A stretch of DNA of 64,000 nt, from NCBI GenBank assembly GCA_027483645.1, contig JAIXUD010000014.1:42525-106524 (forward strand), read 5' to 3'. This document shows positions 52,209 through 59,685 of this stretch, one piece after another. The position numbers were made by a program, and so were the translations under genes. Position 1 is the stretch's first letter, and every line of letters starts with the position of its first letter. This stretch comes from Sphingobacteriales bacterium (GTDB taxonomy: Bacteria; Bacteroidota; Bacteroidia; Chitinophagales; CAIOSU01). The notes under the pieces were generated by a model. That model did no database searches, was not told the DNA's origin, and worked only from the letters and a program-made list of their open reading frames with translations.

Positions 52209-52853
52209 ATGGCACAAATTGATACCGGTGGGGGAGGCAAGAAAGGCGGGAAGGTAAGGTCGAAAAAGATGTCAACCAGAATAGATCTTACCCCGATGGT
52301 GGATCTCGGTTTCCTGCTTATCACCTTCTTCATGCTTACCACCACCCTGGCTAAACCGCAGGCATTGCCAATAACATTGCCGGAGAAACCAAATCCCGAC
52401 GATCCTGTTGATACTACCAAAGTAAAGGATACACTAGCATTAACGGTGATATTAACTGCTGATGATAAAATTTACTACTACGAAGGTATTGGCAGTGATG
52501 ATGTGAATATACAGCAAACGAGCTTTGATACTGAAAACGGTATTAGACAGGTGCTGCGCAGGAAAAACTCTCCACAGATTTCTAAGATTGAAGTGCTTCG
52601 GAATCAGTTGAAGAGCAAAGAGATTGATGCTGCCAAGTACAAGGAGGAAGTAATCAAGATTAAGGGTGGGAAAACAGCGATGTTCGTATTCGTGAAAGCG
52701 GACGAGAAAGCTACCTACAAGAACTTGATTGACATGCTGGATGAGTTGCTTATCAACCAAGTAGGTAAGTATGCAATTGTGGATGTTGACCCTAAGGAGC
52801 TGGAAATGATTAATGGCACGGGAGCGCCTGCTGAAACACCTGCTGCCCCGTAA
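52209..52853 (+). CDS. ExbD/TolR-type protein 2
   Basis: A 214-residue second ExbD. A glycine/lysine-rich start is followed by the canonical RIDLTPMVDLGFLLITFFMLTT helix (about residues 25-46), with the proton-binding Asp in MVDLGF. A long periplasmic domain contains an insertion with KEIDAAKYKEEVIKIKGG. Heteromeric ExbB-ExbD1-ExbD2 motors are inferred. Located 40 bases after the first exbD. Confidence 0.93.
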   Translation: MAQIDTGGGGKKGGKVRSKKMSTRIDLTPMVDLGFLLITFFMLTTTLAKPQALPITLPEKPNPDDPVDTTKVKDTLALTVILTADDKIYYYEGIGSDDVNIQQTSFDTENGIRQVLRRKNSPQISKIEVLRNQLKSKEIDAAKYKEEVIKIKGGKTAMFVFVKADEKATYKNLIDMLDELLINQVGKYAIVDVDPKELEMINGTGAPAETPAAP

Positions 52854-52885
52854 TAACTAATGTTTAAGTAAGAAAGCATAAGATT

Positions 52886-53677
52886 ATGGCTTCTATTTTT
52901 AGTGAAAGTTGGACCGATATAGTGTTCCTTGACAGGAACAAAGCATATGGTGCATACGATCTTCGCAGAAACTCTGCAAGAAACGTATTGATTGCTTGTG
53001 CCATTGGTGTTAGTGTGTTTTCATTGGCTGTTAGTGCACCCTATATTGCCGGTTTATTGGCCGAAGAGGCAGAAGTGGAAGTGCCTATGACGTTTGAAAA
53101 CGAGGCATTGCCACCACCGGAACCAATTGACCCGAGCGAGCCGCCACCGCCGCCGCCGCCACCGCCGCCACCGCTACAGACTACCATTAAGTTCGTAGCA
53201 CCTATTATTGCGGAAGAGGTAGAAGAGGACGAGATACCACCAGCCCAGGAAGAGTTTGAAGAAGCTACATCAGGTACGGAAACCGTACAAGGTGACCCTG
53301 ACGGTGTTGACGAAAGCTTGATTGAAGGTACTGGTAACGTGGTAGTAGATGATGCACCCGAGCAAATCTTTACTGTAGTGGAGCAAATGCCTTCTTTCCC
53401 AGGTGGAGAAAAGGTGTTGATGGAGTATTTAGCTAAAAACACCCAGTATCCGCCAGTAGCTAGGGAGAATGATATTGAAGGGCAGGTTTATGTTGAGTTT
53501 GTTATTGACAAGGAAGGCAATGTAACTAATGCCCGTATTGCCCGTGGTGTTGATAGATACTTGGATAAGGAAGCCCTCAGGGTAATCAATTCAATGCCCA
53601 AATGGAAAGCTGGTAAGCAAAACGGCCGAGAAGTATCGGTGAAATTTGTGGTGCCTATCAAGTTTGTGTTGAACTAA
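52886..53677 (+). CDS. TonB energy transducer
   Basis: A 263-residue TonB. An N-terminal cytoplasmic part (SWTDIVFLDRNKAYGAYDLRR) resembles the usual Bacteroidota TonB start. A membrane helix spans about residues 33-56. A proline-rich linker (EPPPPPPPPPPPLQ at about 88-99) and an acidic stretch follow, then a C-terminal TonB_C domain (about 170-263) with VYVEFVIDKEGNV and MPKWKAGKQNGREVSVKFVVPIKFVLN. Fourth gene of the operon. Confidence 0.95.
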   Translation: MASIFSESWTDIVFLDRNKAYGAYDLRRNSARNVLIACAIGVSVFSLAVSAPYIAGLLAEEAEVEVPMTFENEALPPPEPIDPSEPPPPPPPPPPPLQTTIKFVAPIIAEEVEEDEIPPAQEEFEEATSGTETVQGDPDGVDESLIEGTGNVVVDDAPEQIFTVVEQMPSFPGGEKVLMEYLAKNTQYPPVARENDIEGQVYVEFVIDKEGNVTNARIARGVDRYLDKEALRVINSMPKWKAGKQNGREVSVKFVVPIKFVLN

Positions 53678-53681
53678 TCCG

Positions 53682-53885
53682 ATGTTGTTTCAGCGCATCT
53701 TCTTTTTTATAGGAATACTCATGGTATTGCTCTTCCTCGTGATGGGCTTGGCCATATTGATAAAAGGAGATGTCATTTTTCCCGATCTTCCAGGTAGCTC
53801 AAGAGTTATGTTCGGTATTCTATTAATAGTATACGGCACATTCAGGGCTTACCGGTATTACGGGCAATGGAAATCAGAGGACTAA
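53682..53885 (+). CDS. Small two-helix membrane protein
   Basis: Not recognised. A 67-residue protein with two hydrophobic helices (about residues 5-27 and 43-58), joined by the loop KGDVIFPDLPGSSR. It starts 4 bases after tonB and ends 11 bases before the PstS-like start at 53897, so it is part of the operon. It is probably a conserved accessory protein of the ExbBD-TonB unit. Confidence 0.8.
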   Translation: MLFQRIFFFIGILMVLLFLVMGLAILIKGDVIFPDLPGSSRVMFGILLIVYGTFRAYRYYGQWKSED

Positions 53886-53896
53886 ATTCCACCACC

Positions 53897-54802
53897 ATGA
53901 AAATCTATATTGCAATTTTCTGCGCTTCGGTACTTTTTGCAGCATGCGGTAGCGATCCTTCCCAAGAAATGGATACCGCCACTACCGGGGTAATTACAGT
54001 GGCTGTTGATGAGAGTTTCAAATCCATCATAGAGCAGGAGCTCGATGTTTTTCACGCTACTTATAAATATGCGGTAGTGCAGCCCATATACGTACCCGAG
54101 GAAGAGGCCATGAAACATTTGGTTTCTGATAGTGCCCGGGTAGCATTTGTAACTCGCATGCCGAACGAAAGTGAAGAGGCTTACTTTGAAAACCTTAAGC
54201 TTAGGCCCAGAGTAACCAAACTGGCCATTGACGGTATTGCTCTCATCGTTCATCCTGATAATACGGATAGCGTAATCACCATAGAGCAAATCAGAGGCCT
54301 GCTAAATGGTAACCGTACCGCTTGGAAGGCCGATTCTGTACAGAATCCTATACAGATAGTGTTCGATAATACCAACTCAAGCACGGCCAAATACATGCGC
54401 GATAATTTTTCTTCGCAGTTCCCTGAGTATTGTTTTGCCGTTAATACCAACCCTGAAGTAATCGACTATGTTGCGAATAACCCGAACGCTATTGGCGTAA
54501 TCGGCGTGAACTGGATAAGCGACTCAGGAGACACGGCAGCACGCGATTTCCTTGAGAAAATTGATGTGCTTTATGTAGTTGGCGATAGCACAGGCGCGCG
54601 TGGGCAGCAACCTTACCAAGCTTATATTGCGCAAGGTACTTACCCCCTTATTCGTTACATTTATGCAGTTAGCCGAGAGGCACGTGTAGGTTTAGGCACC
54701 GGATTTGTATCATTTGTGGCCAGCGACAAGGGACAACGGATAATTTTAAAATCTGGCTTGGTTCCTGCTACAATGCCTGTAAGAATTATATCGACTGAAT
54801 AA
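53897..54802 (+). CDS. PstS-like phosphate-binding lipoprotein
   Basis: A 301-residue protein with a lipobox FAACGS (Cys17 from ATG 53897) and a PBP-like domain of the PstS type (VDESFKSIIEQELDVFHATYKY, QIVFDNTNSSTAKYMRD, NPNAIGVIGVNWISD, KSGLVPATMPVRI). The ATG at 53897 is chosen because it gives a proper lipoprotein signal. The in-frame ATG at 53867 adds ten residues before it and overlaps the previous gene. PstS-type proteins usually feed a PstCAB transporter, which is absent here. In Bacteroidota such a gene often follows tonB, so its role in this operon is unclear. Confidence 0.88.
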   Translation: MKIYIAIFCASVLFAACGSDPSQEMDTATTGVITVAVDESFKSIIEQELDVFHATYKYAVVQPIYVPEEEAMKHLVSDSARVAFVTRMPNESEEAYFENLKLRPRVTKLAIDGIALIVHPDNTDSVITIEQIRGLLNGNRTAWKADSVQNPIQIVFDNTNSSTAKYMRDNFSSQFPEYCFAVNTNPEVIDYVANNPNAIGVIGVNWISDSGDTAARDFLEKIDVLYVVGDSTGARGQQPYQAYIAQGTYPLIRYIYAVSREARVGLGTGFVSFVASDKGQRIILKSGLVPATMPVRIISTE

Positions 54803-54821
54803 ATTAAAAACAATAGTAGTC

Positions 54822-56396
54822 ATGTTCAAATTTACCCTACCATTATTTGTTACCTTATTCATTACGTTTTCGCAACAGTTGGCAGCCCAATCATGGGCCG
54901 ATGCCCAATATGCTATCTGGAACGAGCAACCAGCTAAAGCCAAAGAAATTGTAAAAGGCCTGTTGGTTGCCAACCCTACCAACGAAGAATATAACTATCG
55001 CTTGGGCAACTTGCTATATGCAGAAGGCAAAAAAGACTCAGCCAAAATTGCTTATAATAAAGGCATTAAGCCAGAGGATAAAACCAACTACAACTTTGCT
55101 GGCTTGGCAAAATTGGCCTTTGCTGAGAACAATACTACAGCAGCTGCTGAGTATTTGCTAAAGTTGACAACAAAGGATAGGTCTAAAGATCCTAAGTCTT
55201 ACATTTTTGCTGGAGAAGCTTACTTTGCAGCTAAGCAGTATGATAATGCCATTGCTGCCATTAAAAAGTCGCAAGATTTTGACCGAAAAATTGTTGAAGC
55301 GTACCTATTGCTAGGTGATGTATACTTAGCTAAAAAAGAAGCTGGTACTGCCATCTCAAACTATGAGTGGGCATATGAAAATCAGCCGAACTTGCCAGTA
55401 GCATATAACAACATTGGTAAGATCTACATGATGTCTCGTAACTATCGTGAGGCATTGAACCATTTCGAGAAAGCCAATACCCTCGACCCTAACTTTATAC
55501 CTGTTTACTTTGAGTTGGCCGAATTTAACCACTATGCTAAGAAGCCAGCGGAGTCGGTTAAGTTTATGGATGAGTACCTAAAGCGCAGTGGCCGTACCGA
55601 TGTAGAAGCGTTGAGCCGATATGCTTCATTCGTATTCCTTTCTGGCGATTATGCCCGCACCATCAGTTTGATTGAGGATTTGTTGCGCCGCGATGCTAGC
55701 AACGTAATCTTGAGCCGATTGATTGGCTACTCTTACTACGAGCAAGAGAAGTATGTTGAAGGCTTGGCCCAAATGGATACCTTCTTGGCTAAGGTTGATT
55801 CGGCCAAAATTATTGGTAGCGATTACGCCTACTATGGTAAGTTGCTGAATAAAACCGGTAATGATAGTTTGGGAATCCAGTATATGAATAAGGCCCTTAC
55901 CTTGGATAGTGCTGATGCCACCTTATACGATGATATTGCGAACGCTTATATGGCCAAAAAGAAGTATCCTGAGGCCTCAGCTATCTATAAGAGGAAGATA
56001 CAAGCCTTGCCTCCAGGTACTTTGCAAGACTATTTCCAAATGGGCCGTAGCTACTATTATGCTGGTAACATCCTTTCTGCCGATTCAGCCTTCGCCAAAG
56101 TGGTAGAATCAGGACCAACCATTGCCTTGGGCTACTTGTGGAGGGGCCGCACCACTTCTCAGCTTGACCCTACTTCTGAGCAAGGATTGGCATTCCCTCA
56201 CTATAGCAAGTTTGTGGAGCTTACTACCGATGCTGTAAAATATAAGAAGGAATTGATTGAGGCATACTCTTACCTAGGTTATTACCAGTATCTTAAAAAG
56301 GATACAGCCAAGGCTACTGCTGCATGGCAGAAAGTAAAAGAGCTTGACCCAAGTAACACCCAAGCAGAAGAATACTTTAAGAGCTTGAAGAAGTAA
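54822..56396 (+). CDS. Exported TPR protein
   Basis: A 524-residue protein with a signal peptide (about residues 1-22, LAAQ) and many tetratricopeptide repeats through its length. Examples are YNYRLGNLLYAEGKKDSAKIAYNKGI, PVAYNNIGKIYMMSRNYREALNHFEKA and ATLYDDIANAYMAKKKYPEASAIYKRKI. It ends AWQKVKELDPSNTQAEEYFKSL. Scaffold for protein-protein contacts in the periplasm. Last gene of the exbB operon, 19 bases after the PstS-like gene, followed by a strong terminator. Confidence 0.92.
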   Translation: MFKFTLPLFVTLFITFSQQLAAQSWADAQYAIWNEQPAKAKEIVKGLLVANPTNEEYNYRLGNLLYAEGKKDSAKIAYNKGIKPEDKTNYNFAGLAKLAFAENNTTAAAEYLLKLTTKDRSKDPKSYIFAGEAYFAAKQYDNAIAAIKKSQDFDRKIVEAYLLLGDVYLAKKEAGTAISNYEWAYENQPNLPVAYNNIGKIYMMSRNYREALNHFEKANTLDPNFIPVYFELAEFNHYAKKPAESVKFMDEYLKRSGRTDVEALSRYASFVFLSGDYARTISLIEDLLRRDASNVILSRLIGYSYYEQEKYVEGLAQMDTFLAKVDSAKIIGSDYAYYGKLLNKTGNDSLGIQYMNKALTLDSADATLYDDIANAYMAKKKYPEASAIYKRKIQALPPGTLQDYFQMGRSYYYAGNILSADSAFAKVVESGPTIALGYLWRGRTTSQLDPTSEQGLAFPHYSKFVELTTDAVKYKKELIEAYSYLGYYQYLKKDTAKATAAWQKVKELDPSNTQAEEYFKSLKK

Positions 56397-56424
56397 AATT
56401 CAACTTAAACTTGGATAAGATATG

Positions 56425-56452
56425 CCCCGTTTCGTTTTAATACGAGACGGGG
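56425..56452 (+). terminator. Terminator of the exbB-TPR operon
   Basis: CCCCGTTTCGT and ACGAGACGGGG form an ~11-bp stem (one T-G pair), followed by TTTTCTTTT. The CCCCGT...ACGGGG stem resembles the aceA terminator stem. Confidence 0.85.
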
Positions 56453-56489
56453 TTTTCTTTTATCGAAAGTTTATCTCCTTTCGACGAAA

Positions 56490-56509
56490 TTTTCAATAAA
56501 TATTGAAAA
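56490..56509. promoter_or_regulatory. 20-bp palindrome upstream of the tetR promoter
   Basis: TTTTCAATA-AA-TATTGAAAA, perfect 9-bp arms with a 2-base centre, ending 4 bases before the -33 box. A candidate operator. Confidence 0.5.
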
Positions 56510-56512
56510 ATG

Positions 56513-56545
56513 ATTTGGTAGATAAACTTTTTCAGGATAGTTTTG
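56513..56545 (+). promoter_or_regulatory. Promoter of the tetR/RND operon (TTTG-N21-TAGTTTTG)
   Basis: TTTG at 56513-56516 and TAGTTTTG at 56538-56545 match both boxes of the Bacteroidota housekeeping promoter, with 21 bases between. This is the best promoter pair in the window. It lies 37 bases before the GTG start. Confidence 0.65.
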
Positions 56546-56561
56546 TTAACCAAATGGTTAA
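56546..56561. promoter_or_regulatory. TTAACCAAATGGTTAA palindrome, candidate TetR operator
   Basis: TTAACCA-AA-TGGTTAA, perfect 7-bp arms with a 2-base centre, placed directly after the -7 box. A repressor bound here would block transcription initiation, as in TetR autoregulation of efflux operons. Confidence 0.55.
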
Positions 56562-56582
56562 ACTTAATAGATAAACCAAGCA

Positions 56583-57194
56583 GTGAGCGACTTAAACACC
56601 GAGGAAAAAATACTGGAAGCAGCCCGCGAGGTGTTTATAGCCAAAGGTTTGGACGGTGCCCGGATGCAAGATATTGCTGATAAGGCTGGTATTAATAAAG
56701 CCTTGCTTCACTACTATTTCCGCAGTAAGGAAATGTTGTTCCAAAAAATCTTTCTAGAAAAGGGTAGGGAGTTGGTACAAGTTTTGGAGCAAGTGGTAGG
56801 CACTAATCTTTCCGTAAGGGAGATATTGGCAATGCTTATCGACTTGGAATCGGACAAGTTGGATCAAGAGCCTCTGATGCCCTTATTTGTCATCAGCGAA
56901 ATAAATCGTAATCCCGCCAAACTGCTACAGGTACCAGAAATACAAGCATGCAGGCAGTGCCTAAAGAAACTAGCCTTGCAGATAGATTTGGAGAAGGAAC
57001 AGGGTAAAATCAGGAAAGAGCTCCAGTTTCAAGATGTGATAATGGATGTAATGAGCCTAATGCATTTTCCGCGAATTGGTAAAAACCTGTTTGTGGAAAT
57101 GTTATATGATAGGGATAAGGTAGACTTTGCCAAAGAAGTTACCCGCCGCAGAGAGCATATTAAATTCGTGATATTGAGAAGTTTAGAACCATAA
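56583..57194 (+). CDS. TetR-family regulator of the RND efflux operon
   Basis: A 203-residue repressor. The N-terminal helix-turn-helix (ILEAAREVFIAKGLDGARMQDIADKAGINKALLHYYFRSKEMLFQKIF, residues 9-56) is the TetR signature. The rest is a helical ligand domain. The start is GTG at 56583, as no ATG precedes the conserved region. The pump genes begin 56 bases downstream, so the operon is tetR-tolC-like-adaptor-RND. Autoregulation through the palindromes at 56490 and 56546 is inferred. Confidence 0.92.
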   Translation: MSDLNTEEKILEAAREVFIAKGLDGARMQDIADKAGINKALLHYYFRSKEMLFQKIFLEKGRELVQVLEQVVGTNLSVREILAMLIDLESDKLDQEPLMPLFVISEINRNPAKLLQVPEIQACRQCLKKLALQIDLEKEQGKIRKELQFQDVIMDVMSLMHFPRIGKNLFVEMLYDRDKVDFAKEVTRRREHIKFVILRSLEP

Positions 57195-57250
57195 ATAAAA
57201 TAGGTGCAATAAAACACCAACTTAAACGTCACCCGAACCATACAAGCCCC

Positions 57251-58588
57251 GTGAAAATGAAAAATATTGTGATCCTGATATTACTGGTACTAGCGGTACC
57301 AGCGTGGGCCCAACAGAGCTATACCCTTGAGCAATGCATAAAGCTTGCCATGGAGCAAAACCTGCAAATAAAAACAAGCCAGTATAACAGCGATAAGTTT
57401 GCTGCTCGCAAAAGTGAGGCCACATCAGATTACCTGCCGCAAGTGGATATAAATGGCAATTATAGCTATTACTTTGATATACCTACACAGGTAATTCCAG
57501 CAGAGGCCTTTGGTGGCCCCCCAGGGCAGTACATCCCAGCGCAGTTTGGATTAAAGCAAACTATTTCGGCGGGGGTTGATGCCACCCAGCTTATCTATAA
57601 TCAACAGTTGATTAACGGGTTGAAGATGCTTTCAACAGGTAAAAACATTACCTTATTGCAAGTAGTGAAAACCAAAGAAGATGTTGCCTACAATATTTCG
57701 GTAACCTATTATAACCTTGAAAATGTTTACCTGCAAAGCAAATATGCTGCCGATAACATAGCTACCATTGGCAAGTTGAGAGGCACCACGCAAACGCTTT
57801 TCGATGCTGGTTTGGCTGGTCGGTCAGATTTGGATAGACTTTCCGTTACGCTTAATAACATCCAATCAGCCTACGATAATTTGGAAGTGGCCAAAGTACA
57901 GTTGTACCGTTACCTTAAGTTTTTGATGAACCTAGACTTGAATACTACGATAACAATTGATACGTCAGGGTTGACCCAACGCCCAGATGCACAGTTGTTG
58001 CAAGGTGGTGGCGAGGTAGACCGCACAGAGCTAAGGTTGCTGAATAACCAGATAAGCCTATTAAACTTGCAAAAGAAAAATGCTTTAGCGGCATACTTGC
58101 CAACCTTGGCAGCTTATGGCAGCTTCAGCTATACCGGCTACAATCCCGATTTTAAGTTCTTCCAAACGCTCAATAACGATTACTACCGTGCCAGTTTGGT
58201 TGGGTTATCCTTGAGCATACCCATATTTGATGGCTTGAAAAGTAAGTACCAGCATGATCAGTTGAAGTGGGACTACCGGGTGGCAGAAACCAATTTGCAA
58301 CTGTTACAAGGTAACATAAATATTGAAGTGGCCCGTGCCGTTGAAAATTACAACCTGCAATACCAACAATCAATAAAACTTAAAGATAATCTTGACCTAG
58401 CCACCCGTGTATATAGCGACCTACAAAACCGCTACCAACAAGGTTTGGTTGGCATAGCCGACCTGCTTACTTCGGAAAGCAGCCTACGCGAGGCACAAAA
58501 CAACTTTTCTGGTGCATCCATCAAGCTAAAACTGGCATTGCTAGAGTACGAAAAGGCAACAGGAACCATACTTAACGAAAACAATTAA
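57251..58588 (+). CDS. TolC-family outer membrane efflux protein
   Basis: A 445-residue outer-membrane channel with a signal peptide (about residues 1-20, WAQ) and the OEP duplication. QQSYTLEQCIKLAMEQNLQI at the start and NRYQQGLVGIADLLTSESSLREAQNNF in the second half are typical. The start is either GTG 57251 or the ATG two codons later (57257). The ATG gives MKNIVI and is equally good. It opens the structural part of the pump operon. Confidence 0.92.
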   Translation: MKMKNIVILILLVLAVPAWAQQSYTLEQCIKLAMEQNLQIKTSQYNSDKFAARKSEATSDYLPQVDINGNYSYYFDIPTQVIPAEAFGGPPGQYIPAQFGLKQTISAGVDATQLIYNQQLINGLKMLSTGKNITLLQVVKTKEDVAYNISVTYYNLENVYLQSKYAADNIATIGKLRGTTQTLFDAGLAGRSDLDRLSVTLNNIQSAYDNLEVAKVQLYRYLKFLMNLDLNTTITIDTSGLTQRPDAQLLQGGGEVDRTELRLLNNQISLLNLQKKNALAAYLPTLAAYGSFSYTGYNPDFKFFQTLNNDYYRASLVGLSLSIPIFDGLKSKYQHDQLKWDYRVAETNLQLLQGNINIEVARAVENYNLQYQQSIKLKDNLDLATRVYSDLQNRYQQGLVGIADLLTSESSLREAQNNFSGASIKLKLALLEYEKATGTILNENN

Positions 58589-58612
58589 AATCATTATTTC
58601 AACACAGCAAAA

Positions 58613-59674
58613 ATGAGAAAACACAGGAATTCCATCATCATCGTAATTGTGCTGTTGGCCTTAACCGGGTTGGGCGTTTACAAATTGATGGATAACAAGA
58701 AAGTAGTACAATCGAGGGTAGTAAAGAACGACCCCAATAAGCCCTATGCGGTAAAAACCTATACGCTAGGTGATACCTCATTCATCCAGAACCTGAGTGC
58801 AATAGGTACCTTTGAGCCGGTACGTGAAGTGATGATAATGAGCCAAAGTAATGGCCAAGTTTTGTTTTTGGATATTGAGCTAGGCGCTCAAGTAAGAAAA
58901 GGCCAAGTATTGGCCCGATTGGATAATGACATCGTATCGGCTCAGTATGAAGCTGCCAAAGCCAACTATGAGAATAGCAAGAGCAATCTAGAGCGCTACG
59001 AGCGGGCTGGACAAAGCGAGGGTATACCGCAAATACAGATTGACCAAGCAAGGTTGGGTGTTCGCAGTGCCGAATCGCAGATGAAGATATTGTCTAAGCA
59101 ATTGGCCAATACTACCATCGTAGCACCTTTTGATGGGGTGATTACCGAGAAAAATATTGAATTGGGTACTACTTTATCGCCAAACGGCCGCGTGGCTACA
59201 CTTACTGACATTACGAGCTTGAAGCTTACTGTTTCCCTTCCGGAGAAGGACATCGTGAAGTTCAAAAAAGGTGACAACATAGATGTAACTGCCGACTTGT
59301 ATCCAGGCGAAACCTATAAAGGAAAGGTGGTGGCCGTGGCCGCTAAAGGCGACCGCGCCCATAACTACCAAGTACAGATTGAAGTACAGAATCCGAAAGA
59401 TGCCCCATTGAAAGCCGGTATGTATGGCTCTGTGGCTAGCTCTTCCACTGGCAGTGCGCTTTTGATACCCAAAAATGCTTTGGTGGGTTCTGAAAAGCAA
59501 CCACAAGTATATCTGGTAAAAGATGGCAAAGCCGTGATAACCGATGTGGTAATTAGCTCTAGCAACAACGATTTTTATACTATTGGCGGCGGCTTGAAAG
59601 CTGGAGACCAAGTGATAACATCGGGCCAGATAAACTTAGACAACAACACCCCTGTAACCGTGGATAATAATTAA
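58613..59674 (+). CDS. RND efflux periplasmic adaptor (membrane fusion protein)
   Basis: A 353-residue adaptor. N-terminal membrane anchor about residues 7-26, biotinyl-lipoyl-like domain (MSQSNGQVLFLDIELGAQVRKGQVLARLDNDIV), coiled-coil hairpin (AAKANYENSKSNLERYERAGQ), a second lipoyl half (TIVAPFDGVITEKNIELGTTL), a beta-barrel (DNIDVTADLYPGETYKGKV) and a membrane-proximal domain (KDGKAVITDVVISSSNND). It links the inner RND pump to the TolC-like channel. 24 bases after the channel gene. Confidence 0.94.
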   Translation: MRKHRNSIIIVIVLLALTGLGVYKLMDNKKVVQSRVVKNDPNKPYAVKTYTLGDTSFIQNLSAIGTFEPVREVMIMSQSNGQVLFLDIELGAQVRKGQVLARLDNDIVSAQYEAAKANYENSKSNLERYERAGQSEGIPQIQIDQARLGVRSAESQMKILSKQLANTTIVAPFDGVITEKNIELGTTLSPNGRVATLTDITSLKLTVSLPEKDIVKFKKGDNIDVTADLYPGETYKGKVVAVAAKGDRAHNYQVQIEVQNPKDAPLKAGMYGSVASSSTGSALLIPKNALVGSEKQPQVYLVKDGKAVITDVVISSSNNDFYTIGGGLKAGDQVITSGQINLDNNTPVTVDNN

Positions 59675-59685
59675 ACCCAGTACCA

